Positions 1 through 8,199 of a DNA stretch of 43,796 nucleotides are shown in pieces. Below the pieces are notes generated by a model. That model was not told the origin of the DNA, ran no database searches, and was given only the letters and a program-made list of their open reading frames with translations. The position numbers and the translations under genes are program-made. The DNA comes from Acidaminococcaceae bacterium UBA2453 (GTDB lineage Bacteria > Bacillota > Negativicutes > Acidaminococcales > Acidaminococcaceae). The stretch covers positions 1 to 43,796 of the forward strand of contig DDQB01000085.1 of the NCBI GenBank assembly GCA_002342505.1, in the 5' to 3' direction. Position 1 is the first letter of the stretch; every line of letters begins with the position of its first letter.

Positions 1-71
1 ACGCCTTATGAAGGCGGTAACATCCGGGCCACACAAATTACAATTTTGCAAAGAAAGAAGGACGAGAGTAC

Positions 72-677
72 ATGGAAAAACGAACATTGCAGAAAGTAGG
101 ACTGCTCTGCGCCAGCGTGGCGTTGTGCAGCGCAGCTTCATGGTGGAGCGGAAACGAAGGAGACAGCCGGGAGGCGCGGCAGATTGCAGAGCCGCCCGCT
201 ACGGCTGCAGTGGAAGAGGTTCCGGTTACAGTCTGCGTCAGCGGCGCAGTGAAACAGCCGGGCGTGTATCAGATTCCCAAAGGAAGCCGGGCCCAGCAGG
301 TCATTGAACTGGCCGGGGGTGTGACAGAAGAAGCAGACATGGATAAAGTGAATCTGGCGCAGCTTTGTAAAGACGGGGGTCATATCAAAGTGCCCCGCTT
401 ATCCCAGGCCCGGTTGAAAAAGAAGTTGCAGAAAAAGGCGGAAACCGTACAGCGTACAGAGAATCCGGCAGCGTCTGAAACGGGCGGCATTCTTGTCCAT
501 CTGAATTCAGCTACGGAAGCGGAACTGGAACAACTGCCCGGCATCGGACAGGCTACCGCCCGCCAGATCGTGCTGTTCCGCAACCGTCGCGGTTTCCGCA
601 GTATTGAAGAAATTATGCAGGTGCCGGGGATCGGCCCGGCTAAATTTGCAAAGATGCGGGACTGTCTGACGCTATGA
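72..677 (+). CDS. comEA: ComEA, DNA receptor for natural transformation
   Basis: ComEA binds incoming double-stranded DNA at the outer face of the membrane and passes it to the ComEC channel. The 201-residue protein starts with a short hydrophobic anchor (about residues 8-25). An SLBB-type domain follows (about 52-95, with the motif VSGAVKQPGVYQIPKG), then a Lys-rich linker. The C-terminus (about 140-201) is a pair of helix-hairpin-helix motifs with the hallmark LPGIGQATA and VPGIGPAKF turns. The ATG at 72 follows a purine-rich AAAGAAAGAAGG stretch. comEC lies 84 bases downstream, the usual competence operon order, although comEB is missing. The family call is firm; whether the organism is actually transformable cannot be judged from sequence. 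Confidence 0.93.
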   Translation: MEKRTLQKVGLLCASVALCSAASWWSGNEGDSREARQIAEPPATAAVEEVPVTVCVSGAVKQPGVYQIPKGSRAQQVIELAGGVTEEADMDKVNLAQLCKDGGHIKVPRLSQARLKKKLQKKAETVQRTENPAASETGGILVHLNSATEAELEQLPGIGQATARQIVLFRNRRGFRSIEEIMQVPGIGPAKFAKMRDCLTL

Positions 678-706
678 TCTGTCGCTTGCATGTCGCGGGA
701 GGCGTG

Positions 707-769
707 ATGAACCAGCAGCCGGTCCGGGCTCATTTCGTTTACGGGAAACGGAGGGCGATACATGTTTAA
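707..769 (+). CDS. Possible 20-codon upstream ORF coupled to comEC
   Basis: A 20-codon reading frame starts at an ATG preceded by a good Shine-Dalgarno-like GGGAGG and ends with a TAA at 767-769, inside the first codons of comEC (ATG at 762). The peptide MNQQPVRAHFVYGKRRAIHV resembles nothing I recognise. Stop and start overlap as in translationally coupled genes, so reading this frame could deliver ribosomes to comEC. It may equally be a chance frame in the comEA-comEC gap, because comEC has its own GGAGGG site. Confidence 0.2.
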   Translation: MNQQPVRAHFVYGKRRAIHV

Positions 770-3146
770 AAATTGGCTGTATATAATGTTTTTCTGCTTC
801 TGTCTGGGAGACGTGGGAGCTTGGTATTACAGGAAGAGCCTTTTTTGGATATTCGCGGGAATCGCCGTTTTCTGGGGCCTTTTTTCCGCTTGTGCCTGTG
901 TTTGCAAACACCGATGTGCAGAAGGATGGTGGCAGCGATTTCCTTTTATGGATATGAAGCGGAATCTGTGCGTCCTGTGTTCCATGCTTATGCTGCTTTC
1001 CGGTTATGCAGCCGGCAACGGTCGGCAACAGAGGCAGGAACAGTGGCAGGCGCTGCAGGGAAAGCAAATCGTGCTGGAAGGCTCGGTGAGGGCGGAAAGT
1101 CTCCGTAAAAAGGAGCAGGGTATAGCCGCCATACTGGAGGCGGAAAAGCCATTGCGTGGTAAAGTGAGGATTTTTATAAAAACGGATCATAAAAACACTG
1201 ACTTGATTGCGCACAGGCTGATAACGCATCGGATCCGGATGACCGGAGTACTGAAAGAGCCGGTATATCTGTGGAATCCGGGCGCCTATGACGGAGCCCG
1301 GGCGGACCGTATTAAAGGAATCGGCGGAAGAATGACGGTTGCTCTGAGCCGGTTGCAGATGATGGAATCTTCCGTTCCCTTTCCTTTGCGTTTTACTGCA
1401 TTGTCACAAAACATCAGAGAAGAAGCAATGTCCCGCCTTCACAGCAAAGAAGGAGCTATTTTGCCGGGGATGATCCTGGGCGGTTTTCAGGACGTGGATC
1501 CGGAAGAGGCAGATGTATTTCGCGATAATGGAATCGCCCATCTGCTGGCTGTGTCCGGTACGCATGTGGCCGTGCTGACGATGTTCTTATATGTTTTACT
1601 GCGTCCGCTGGGGGCGTATCGCCTGTATGCCGTCCAAGCGGTTCTGGCTCTGTATGCTTTGCTGTGCGGCCTGCAACCTGCAGTGCTGCGCGCAGTCCTG
1701 ATGGCCTGTGTGCTGTTGTGGGGACAGAAAAGGAAGAAACAGGCCGACAGCTTCCGCCTGCTTGTGTTGGCTGCATGGCTTCTGCTGCTGGTGGAACCGT
1801 TCTGGCTGCTGGACATCAGCTATCAGCTTTCCTTTGTTACCACAGCCGGACTGTTGCTGGCCTGTCCGAAAGTGACGGCGTATCTGCCGGAATCATGGCC
1901 GGACTGGCTGCGGTCCCTGTCTGGCGTGTCCCTGACGGCGCAGCTCTTTTCACTGCCTTTTTCGGTATTCTATTTTCACCGCGTTTCTCTCGTCGGACTG
2001 GTCAGCAACCTGTTGTTGCTGCCGGATCTGGAAGCAGCGGCGCTGATCTTTTTGTCCGGGTTGCTGGCGCTGCCTTTCATTCCGCCCGTCGCGTCGCTGT
2101 TGTTGCCTGTGGCGGAAGGATTGTTACAGGGAGCGGTTGCCGCCGGAAATGTGCTGGCCAGGCTTCCTTTTGCGGCGCTGGACGTGGCGGACTGGGGATG
2201 GGGTGGCTTGCTTTGTTATTATGCTATTCTTTTCGCGTTTTTAGATATAGGCCCGTTTCTGCTGTTTTCGTCCCGCCAGCGCCGGAACTGGGTCCTGGCG
2301 ATGGCGGCGATGGTATGTTTGCTTGTTGGCAGCCGGTATATGGATTCGCGGCAGCTGACGATACATTTTATGGATGTAGGGCAGGGGGACGCGGCGCTGA
2401 TCCGTACCCCGGCCGGACAGAATATCCTGATCGATACAGGAGGATTCACTGGCGGGGGAGATGTGGCGCGTAGTGTGCTGCTGCCATACCTTCGCTATCT
2501 GGGCGTAAAACGGATTGACGCCCTTTGCCTGAGCCACGGAGATCACGATCATGCAGGCGGCGCAGCCGGACTTGCGGCAAAAATGCCGGTCGGCCATATT
2601 TATCTGGGAGCGGAAGCGGCTTCTGCCGAAGACATCAAAAAGCTGCTGGACACAATAAAAGGAAAAGCAGAGGTCCATTATCTTGGGGCAGGAGAACAAT
2701 GGCAGCTGGGAGACTGCCGGATGGTCGTCGCTTCCGCTTCCTCCAGGCCGTCCCTTTTTTCCGGTATCACCAATACGAACAGCGCTTCCCTTATCCTGCA
2801 GTTTTTCTGTGCCGGGCATTCAATCGTGTTTCCCGGCGATGCGGACGGGGATACGGAAGAACGCTCCCTGCCGTTCCTGCAGCAAGCCGATGTGTTGAAA
2901 GTGGGACATCACGGTTCGGAAACATCCTCTTCTCCTTATTTCCTGCGCCGTCTTCGTCCTCGCTACGGCATCATTTCCGTGGGGGCGCAAAACCGATACG
3001 GGCATCCGTCTCCGGGTGCGCTGGAACGCTTGCAAAAAGCAGGAATCGAAACATTACGCACAGACCGTTTGGGGGCAATCAAACTCGTTTTTAAAGAAGA
3101 CGGTCCCCATTGGTACAGTTACCGCTATCAGGGAAATGAATTTTAA
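762..3146 (+). CDS. comEC: ComEC/Rec2 family DNA-uptake channel
   Basis: ComEC is the inner-membrane channel that imports single-stranded DNA during transformation. The 794-residue length is normal for the family. Two N-terminal membrane segments are followed by a soluble OB-like stretch, then the multi-spanning Competence domain (about residues 225-500, with the motif NGIAHLLAVSGTHVAVL). The C-terminal metallo-beta-lactamase-like domain (from about 530) shows the motifs HFMDVGQGDAALI, an SHGDHDHAGG metal-binding signature and VGHHGSETSSS, so the nuclease-like domain looks intact. The start at 762 has GGAGGG six bases upstream. It forms a unit with comEA; holA follows from its own extended -10 promoter. 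Confidence 0.95.
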   Translation: MFKNWLYIMFFCFCLGDVGAWYYRKSLFWIFAGIAVFWGLFSACACVCKHRCAEGWWQRFPFMDMKRNLCVLCSMLMLLSGYAAGNGRQQRQEQWQALQGKQIVLEGSVRAESLRKKEQGIAAILEAEKPLRGKVRIFIKTDHKNTDLIAHRLITHRIRMTGVLKEPVYLWNPGAYDGARADRIKGIGGRMTVALSRLQMMESSVPFPLRFTALSQNIREEAMSRLHSKEGAILPGMILGGFQDVDPEEADVFRDNGIAHLLAVSGTHVAVLTMFLYVLLRPLGAYRLYAVQAVLALYALLCGLQPAVLRAVLMACVLLWGQKRKKQADSFRLLVLAAWLLLLVEPFWLLDISYQLSFVTTAGLLLACPKVTAYLPESWPDWLRSLSGVSLTAQLFSLPFSVFYFHRVSLVGLVSNLLLLPDLEAAALIFLSGLLALPFIPPVASLLLPVAEGLLQGAVAAGNVLARLPFAALDVADWGWGGLLCYYAILFAFLDIGPFLLFSSRQRRNWVLAMAAMVCLLVGSRYMDSRQLTIHFMDVGQGDAALIRTPAGQNILIDTGGFTGGGDVARSVLLPYLRYLGVKRIDALCLSHGDHDHAGGAAGLAAKMPVGHIYLGAEAASAEDIKKLLDTIKGKAEVHYLGAGEQWQLGDCRMVVASASSRPSLFSGITNTNSASLILQFFCAGHSIVFPGDADGDTEERSLPFLQQADVLKVGHHGSETSSSPYFLRRLRPRYGIISVGAQNRYGHPSPGALERLQKAGIETLRTDRLGAIKLVFKEDGPHWYSYRYQGNEF

Positions 3147-3160
3147 TTCGTCCTGTTTCA

Positions 3161-3169
3161 TGATATAAT
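3161..3169 (+). promoter_or_regulatory. Extended -10 promoter of holA
   Basis: TGATATAAT is a perfect extended -10 element (TG at 3161-3162, TATAAT at 3164-3169) with no convincing -35 box. It lies about 30 bases upstream of the holA start. The surrounding 14-mer TTCATGATATAATA recurs exactly at the recD2 promoter. Confidence 0.6.
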
Positions 3170-3199
3170 AGATGAAAATCTATTGGAGACACAACATAT

Positions 3200-4285
3200 A
3201 TGAAAGCAAAATCATCCGGCATCGCTCCGGATATCTTCATGAAGCAAATAGAAAACGGAACCATCCCCAACGTCGTCTGCATCGTGGGAGAAGAACCCTA
3301 TTACCGCGACATCGTGCGCCGTACGCTGCTGGACGCAATCTTTACGGATGTGCCTGCGGACAGCCGGGACATTACCGTTTTTGAAGAAAAGACGGATATG
3401 AAAAAGCTGGATACCCTGATCAATACCTACCCGTTCTTCAGCGGCAGGACGGTGGCGCTGATCACCGATAAGGAACTGCTGTCGTCCAAAGCGGAAACAG
3501 AAGGCAAAAAGTCAAAAAGCAGTGGGAAAGGTAAGAGCAAAGAGGCTTCTTTATCAAAACAGGAAATGCTGCAGAAAATGCTGGGGGATGTGCCGGATTT
3601 CTGTACGGTGATCCTGCAGGCGGAGAAGATGGACGGACGCCAAAAATTCACGAAATTCCTGCAGAAAGAGACTGTATATGTGGACTGTTCCCCGGTGGAT
3701 TCCCGGTATCTGCCGGCCTGGCTGTCACGCCAGGCGGAACGCAGGGGAGGGCATCTGGACCGGGGCGCCGTGCAGCGGATACAGGAATATCTTGCGACAG
3801 TGGATACCCCGCCGTTGCAACTGCTGGCGGCAGAGATGGATAAGATTGCAGTATATGCGGGGGAACGGAAAAACTGGACCGCGGAAGATGTAGACCTGCT
3901 TTTTTCCGCATTGCCTGAAATCGGGGCCTTTGCCCTGAATAACGCTATTGCGGCAAAAAATCCAGTGCTGGCATTACAGCTGCTGGCGGAAGAACAGAAG
4001 AAAAACACCTATCTGCCGTTGCTGGCGGTCAAGCTGCTGGCGCATCTGCGGAATATCCTGATGGTGAAAGAAGGGGAACGGTTGGGACGGACAGCCTCCC
4101 AGATCGCTGCTGAATCGCATAAAGCGCCCTTCCTGATATCCATGTGGCAGAAAGACGGCGCCCGTTTCAGCGAGGCGCGGCTTCGCAGCGGAATCCAATC
4201 CCTGGACAGGTTGGTGGAAGAGATCAGCCTGGGAGGGCGGCAGTTTGACCGGTTGGAAGAGATAATTGCCATATTATGCGCATAG
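3200..4285 (+). CDS. holA: DNA polymerase III subunit delta
   Basis: HolA is the clamp-loader subunit that opens the beta sliding clamp. The 361-residue protein has the family layout: an AAA+-like N-terminal domain beginning near VCIVGEEPYYRDIVRRTLL, with no functional Walker A, and a C-terminal helical collar domain containing LLAVKLLAHLRNILMVKEG. A Lys/Ser-rich stretch at about residues 98-116 is a family-variable loop. The ATG at 3200 is preceded by GGAG eleven bases upstream. Position directly after comEC is the classical Firmicute arrangement (comEC-yqeN). The call rests on both context and sequence. Confidence 0.92.
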   Translation: MKAKSSGIAPDIFMKQIENGTIPNVVCIVGEEPYYRDIVRRTLLDAIFTDVPADSRDITVFEEKTDMKKLDTLINTYPFFSGRTVALITDKELLSSKAETEGKKSKSSGKGKSKEASLSKQEMLQKMLGDVPDFCTVILQAEKMDGRQKFTKFLQKETVYVDCSPVDSRYLPAWLSRQAERRGGHLDRGAVQRIQEYLATVDTPPLQLLAAEMDKIAVYAGERKNWTAEDVDLLFSALPEIGAFALNNAIAAKNPVLALQLLAEEQKKNTYLPLLAVKLLAHLRNILMVKEGERLGRTASQIAAESHKAPFLISMWQKDGARFSEARLRSGIQSLDRLVEEISLGGRQFDRLEEIIAILCA

Positions 4286-4311
4286 ACAATTATCAAAGCA
4301 TTTGTTACAAT
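4283..4311 (+). promoter_or_regulatory. Promoter of the glutamine synthetase gene
   Basis: A -35 box TAGACA (4283-4288) and a -10 box TACAAT (4306-4311) are separated by 17 bases, and the -10 is extended by TGT. The -35 overlaps the end of holA. Transcription would begin near 4318, giving a leader of about 120 bases. Confidence 0.6.
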
Positions 4312-4321
4312 ATATCTCATA

Positions 4322-4400
4322 GGGTCTCGTACCGGATTCCGGCCGGACCCGTCCTGCAGCCAGAGACGGCGCAGGATACAAGTTTGTTTTTAATTTTAAT
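4322..4400 (+). promoter_or_regulatory. Structured leader of glutamine synthetase mRNA (possible ANTAR-type element)
   Basis: Two hairpins can be drawn. The first pairs GGGTC (4322-4326) with GACCC (4346-4350) around a CCGG-ATT-CCGG core. The second pairs TCCTGC (4352-4357) and GCC (4359-4361) with GGC (4368-4370) and GCAGGA (4371-4376), with one bulged A. Its six-base loop AGAGAC has A at position 1 and G at position 4. T-rich DNA follows (4383-4400). ANTAR antiterminators recognise paired hexaloop hairpins with A1 and G4, often upstream of nitrogen genes. Only the second hairpin fits that pattern, so the assignment is tentative. Confidence 0.35.
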
Positions 4401-4436
4401 AGAGTAAAGGGGGAAGCGGCGTTTTGCCGGGAAATT

Positions 4437-6341
4437 ATGGGAAAAAGTGAATTGCTTTATGTCATCAAACCTTCGCAGCAGACAAAAGAGACATTGTTGC
4501 AGCTGCTGGCCGACCACAAAGAGGTGCAGTTCGTTTCGCTGATGGGCGTAGATCTGGCAGGGAACGATACAGATGAAAAGATCCCTGTCAATATCTTTCT
4601 CCATGACATAGATAAATTCCTGACCGGAAGCGCGGCCCAGACGGATGGTTCTTCCGTAGTGCTGCCCGGCATCGCTACGCTGAACGATGCGCGGGTAGAC
4701 ATGGAAGTGGACCGGGACGTCAACTGGTATGTGGACTATAACTATGAACATTTTGATGATAAAGACAGAATGGTCGGGACCCTGCGCATGCCCTGCTTCC
4801 TCACGCACAACGGAGATTATGTGGATTCCCGTTCCATTTTAAAAAAGGCGTTGCAGTATGTGGAAACGGAACTGCTGGCTTTATTGAAAAAGTACCCCCA
4901 TCTGCCGGGGCTGGAAAACGTGGACGTAAAAGAGATCGACCATCTGATCTTTACAACGGCTACCGAACTGGAATTCTGGGTGAAATCCCCCCGGGAGAAT
5001 TCCCCCATCGAAGCCCTGTCATCATCCCAGGTGATGCAGGAGATGTACTGGCAGCGCACCCGGGGCAATGTTCGTACCGCATTGGAACAGACCATTGAGA
5101 TGCTGGAACTGTACGGACTGGAACCGGAAATGGGGCATAAGGAGTGCGGCGGCGTCAAAGGGCAGATCGACGCGTCCGGGCATATGACCCATATTAATGA
5201 ACAGCTGGAAGTGGACTGGAAATATAATGTAGGGCTGCAGACGGCGGATAACGAGATCCTGGCGCGCATTATCGTTAAGGAAGTGTTCCGCCAGAACGGA
5301 CTGGATATTTCCTTCCAGGCCAAACCCATTCCGGGCGTGGCCGGAAGCGGCGAGCATACGCATGTGGGCATTGCCGCAAAAATGAAAAACGGCAAGGTGG
5401 TCAACCTGTTTGCCCCGGCGGATATGCACAAGGACTTCATGTCTTCCGTAGGATATGGGGCCATCATGGGGATCATGAAGAACTATGAAGCTGTCAATCC
5501 CTTTATCTCAGCTACGACCGACGCGTTTAACCGGCTGAAACCGGGGTTTGAAGCCCCCGTCTGCGTCGTTACCTCGCTGGGGCTGGCGCCGGACGTCCCG
5601 TCCCGTAACCGCACTATTCTGGCCGGGCTGATCCGGGATCTGGACAACCCGCTGGCTACGCGTATTGAAATGCGTTCGCCCAATCCCTACACGAATACTT
5701 ATATTGCTATCGCGGCGTTCTATCTGGCTGCGCTGGATGGCATCAAAGCCTGTGTTTCCAGCAAAAAAACGCTGGCCCAGCTGGAAAAGGAGCTTTCCAA
5801 AAAAGCCGGACAGAAGGGTTTCTATCTGGAAACAGACAGAGAGTACCGTACGGAAGAAGATGTATTTGAAGATTTTACGGCAGAAGAACGAAGCCGTCTG
5901 TTCGGCGAACCTCCTGCCACCGTATGGGAAAATATCCGGAACTGGCAGCGGTATCCGGAGAAGAAGAAGGTGATCATGGAAGGCGGCATCTTTGATGAAG
6001 CAGTGATCAGTTCCTTTGCGGAAGGGGCGCTGATCCGCTGGAAGACGGAGATTCTGAACCGGCTGATCCCCGAGGTGCGCGCGGATGTGATTGCGGCGAA
6101 GAAGCTGCATGACGCGTCAAATGGTACTGCCTATGACAATGCAGCATGGAAAAAGGTGCAGGCAGTACGCGAAAAGCTGGCCAAAGATTCCGGCAGAACT
6201 TCCAGCGTCTTTACCCAGATCCGCAATGCGATTGAAGCGCAGGATTTTGATACGGTTTCAACAAAGTTCCTGGAGATGCAGCAGTTAAGGGAGCAGATGT
6301 ACGCACTGTACCACGATTACAGGCAGAATATTATTGACTGA
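4437..6341 (+). CDS. glnA: Glutamine synthetase, long divergent family member
   Basis: The predicted reaction is ATP-dependent amidation of glutamate to glutamine. At 634 residues it is far longer than type I enzymes (about 440-470) and shorter than typical GlnN type III enzymes (about 700). Recognisable catalytic-domain motifs are ATELEFW (175-181), GHKECGGVKGQ (233-243), GSGEHTHVGI (303-312, matching the GSGxHxH motif) and, further on, SRNRTILAGL and ATRIEMRSPNPYTN. About 190 C-terminal residues form a helical extension not seen in type I. No adenylylation-site tyrosine motif was recognised. The ATG at 4437 is poorly spaced: AAAGGGGG lies 23 bases upstream and only GGGA is close, so the start is less certain than for neighbours. 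The gene appears monocistronic. Confidence 0.82.
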   Translation: MGKSELLYVIKPSQQTKETLLQLLADHKEVQFVSLMGVDLAGNDTDEKIPVNIFLHDIDKFLTGSAAQTDGSSVVLPGIATLNDARVDMEVDRDVNWYVDYNYEHFDDKDRMVGTLRMPCFLTHNGDYVDSRSILKKALQYVETELLALLKKYPHLPGLENVDVKEIDHLIFTTATELEFWVKSPRENSPIEALSSSQVMQEMYWQRTRGNVRTALEQTIEMLELYGLEPEMGHKECGGVKGQIDASGHMTHINEQLEVDWKYNVGLQTADNEILARIIVKEVFRQNGLDISFQAKPIPGVAGSGEHTHVGIAAKMKNGKVVNLFAPADMHKDFMSSVGYGAIMGIMKNYEAVNPFISATTDAFNRLKPGFEAPVCVVTSLGLAPDVPSRNRTILAGLIRDLDNPLATRIEMRSPNPYTNTYIAIAAFYLAALDGIKACVSSKKTLAQLEKELSKKAGQKGFYLETDREYRTEEDVFEDFTAEERSRLFGEPPATVWENIRNWQRYPEKKKVIMEGGIFDEAVISSFAEGALIRWKTEILNRLIPEVRADVIAAKKLHDASNGTAYDNAAWKKVQAVREKLAKDSGRTSSVFTQIRNAIEAQDFDTVSTKFLEMQQLREQMYALYHDYRQNIID

Positions 6342-6427
6342 ATGGATTGGTGTGTTTGAAATTGCTTCGTAAGCAATATATCCGCCGATATATTGTGAAT
6401 CCTTTGTGATTTTTTCCCATATAGTTG

Positions 6428-6456
6428 TTGTTTTATAGGTAGACTTATGATAAAAT
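6428..6456 (+). promoter_or_regulatory. Candidate promoter of the acyl-CoA dehydrogenase gene
   Basis: TTGTTT (6428-6433) and TAAAAT (6451-6456) are 17 bases apart in an AT-rich intergenic stretch. A leader of about 85 bases follows before the start codon. Confidence 0.45.
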
Positions 6457-6546
6457 ACTAAAAGTATTGACTGGGTATTAAGTTTTGTGCAGTCGATTTG
6501 CGATTGCAGAGAAGAAACGAAAGATACCGTATTTAGGAGGATGACA

Positions 6547-7686
6547 ATGAATTTTGCATTTACGGAAGAACAGCTCGAATTGCAGGAAATGGTGCGCGAG
6601 TTCGTAGAAAAGGAGATCACTCCCATTGCGGGAGAGATGGATGAGGAAAACGCAACCCGTCCGGAGTTATTCGAAAAAGCTGCCGATATGGGACTGCTGA
6701 ATGTAATTGTTCCTGAAGAATACGGTGGATTAGGCTTAGACAGCGTCACTGTTGCTATGATGTACGAAGAACTGGGAAAAGGCTGCGCAGGCGTGGCGAC
6801 TTCCATGGCGGCTAATTCTCTGGCTACCGCGCCGGTGCTGATTGCCGGTACGGACGAACAGAAGCGCATGTGGTGCGACGTACTGAACGAGGGCGGACTG
6901 GCAGCTTTCGCACTGACCGAACCGGGCGCCGGTTCCGATGCCGGCGGCGTTTCTACCCGCGCAGTACATGATAAGGAAAAGAAGACATACACATTAAACG
7001 GTACGAAGGCATTTATTACAAACGGCGGCATCGCCGATATTTATCTGATTTTCGCCAACACCCGGAAAGACGGCGGTATCCGCGGATTGACTGCGTTTAT
7101 CGTACCTAAGGGAACCCCCGGCTTTAAGGTTGGCCGTAAGGAAGATAAGATGGGGATCCGTCCTTCCAATACCTGCGAACTGATCCTGGACAATGTAGTG
7201 ATCCCGGAAACCAACCGGGTAGGCCGCGAAGGACAGGGCTTCCGCATTGCCATGCAGACGCTGGATTCGGCTCGCCCGTTCGTAGGCGCTGTTTCCGTTG
7301 GTCTGGCGCAGGCGGCGCTGGATGTTGCGGTTGCTTATGCAAAAGAGCGCAAACAGTTCGGCCAGCCCATCGCTTCCTTTGAAATGATCCAGGAAATGGT
7401 TGCGGATATGGCTATGAAGATCGACGCGGCGCGTCTGTTGGTGTACCGTGCCTGCGCAATGCGCGACGAGGGCGTGGTCTTCACCAAAGAAGCGGCCATG
7501 GCGAAATGCTTCGCCGCGGATACTGCTATGGAAGTGACTACCAATGCGGTTCAGATCATGGGCGGCTACGGGTATTCCAAGGAGAATCCTGCGGAAAAAC
7601 GTATGCGCGACGCGAAGATTATGCAGATTTACGAAGGCACAAACCAGATCCAGCGTCTGGTTATTGCCAACAAAGTGATGTACTGA
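6547..7686 (+). CDS. bcd: Acyl-CoA dehydrogenase, butyryl-CoA dehydrogenase type
   Basis: This FAD enzyme interconverts short-chain acyl-CoA and trans-2-enoyl-CoA; in anaerobes it usually works with EtfAB to reduce crotonyl-CoA. The 379-residue length is typical. Family signatures are FALTEPGAGSDAGG, the QMLGGYGY-like IMGGYGYSKENP, and the C-terminal IYEGTNQIQRLVI, whose glutamate (residue 363) is the expected catalytic base of short-chain enzymes. The ATG at 6547 follows AGGAGG with ideal spacing; an upstream in-frame extension lacks such a site. No etfA or etfB lies next to it, so any partner is encoded elsewhere. Exact chain-length preference cannot be fixed from sequence alone. Confidence 0.9.
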   Translation: MNFAFTEEQLELQEMVREFVEKEITPIAGEMDEENATRPELFEKAADMGLLNVIVPEEYGGLGLDSVTVAMMYEELGKGCAGVATSMAANSLATAPVLIAGTDEQKRMWCDVLNEGGLAAFALTEPGAGSDAGGVSTRAVHDKEKKTYTLNGTKAFITNGGIADIYLIFANTRKDGGIRGLTAFIVPKGTPGFKVGRKEDKMGIRPSNTCELILDNVVIPETNRVGREGQGFRIAMQTLDSARPFVGAVSVGLAQAALDVAVAYAKERKQFGQPIASFEMIQEMVADMAMKIDAARLLVYRACAMRDEGVVFTKEAAMAKCFAADTAMEVTTNAVQIMGGYGYSKENPAEKRMRDAKIMQIYEGTNQIQRLVIANKVMY

Positions 7687-7698
7687 TACAGACGGCTG

Positions 7699-7731
7699 CC
7701 CCGTTGCCTGCTGACAGGCAGCGGGGTTTTT
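7699..7731 (+). terminator. Intrinsic terminator after bcd
   Basis: A 12-base-pair stem (CCCCGTTGCCTG, 7699-7710, with 7715-7726, one G-U pair) closes a four-base loop CTGA and is followed by five T. It is a strong terminator. Confidence 0.9.
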
Positions 7732-7739
7732 GTTATAAT
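7711..7739 (+). promoter_or_regulatory. Promoter of lspA overlapping the bcd terminator
   Basis: CTGACA (7711-7716), formed by the terminator loop and the start of its right arm, and a perfect TATAAT (7734-7739) are exactly 17 bases apart. Transcription would start near 7746, only about ten bases before the lspA ATG. Confidence 0.6.
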
Positions 7740-7755
7740 ACCTGTAGGAGATAGT

Positions 7756-8199
7756 ATGATTTTAATCTGGTTGCCCTTGCTTGTGCTGGCTCTCGACCGC
7801 CTGACCAAAATACAGGTCGTTGCCAGGATGACGGAAGGGGAGAGCATTCCTGTAATAGAGAATGTCTTTCATTTGACGTATGTGTTGAATCCGGGCGCTG
7901 CTTTCGGTATGCTGCCTCATAACCGGTCGTTTTTTCTGGCGATTGGCGTTGCGGCCGTGCTGGCGATTGTGTGGATGCGGAAGGACATTTTATCGGAAGG
8001 ATGGCGGGTGCGGACCGGGACGGCTTTGTTTCTGGGAGGCGCTGTCGGGAATTTGTGGGACCGGGCGTTGACGGGTCTTGTAATCGACTTTTTTGATTTC
8101 CGCATCTGGCCGGTATTCAATGTGGCAGACATTGCGATCTGCACAGGGGTCGGCCTGATTTTATGGGATATGGTGATTAATAAAGCATGGGAAAACTGA
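7756..8199 (+). CDS. lspA: Lipoprotein signal peptidase (SPase II)
   Basis: LspA cleaves the signal peptide of diacylglyceryl-modified prolipoproteins in the membrane. The 147-residue protein has four predicted membrane segments and the family motifs in order: LALDRLTK (about 11-18), LNPGAAFGML (44-53), GGAVGNLWDR (94-103), then the two catalytic aspartates in LVIDFFDF (D111) and FNVADIAI (D125). The ATG at 7756 has TAGGAG nearby. rluD follows with a 13-base overlap, the widespread lspA-rluD pair. Confidence 0.95.
   Translation: MILIWLPLLVLALDRLTKIQVVARMTEGESIPVIENVFHLTYVLNPGAAFGMLPHNRSFFLAIGVAAVLAIVWMRKDILSEGWRVRTGTALFLGGAVGNLWDRALTGLVIDFFDFRIWPVFNVADIAICTGVGLILWDMVINKAWEN

Noticed and set aside
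2..16. CGCCTT-ATG-AAGGCG inverted repeat at the left edge
   Set aside because: A perfect six-base repeat but no T tract follows, and the upstream gene is outside the window. It could be part of a coding region or half of a larger element.
8..307. 99-codon plus-strand frame at the left edge
   Set aside because: It overlaps comEA in another frame, and comEA has the recognisable SLBB and helix-hairpin-helix domains.
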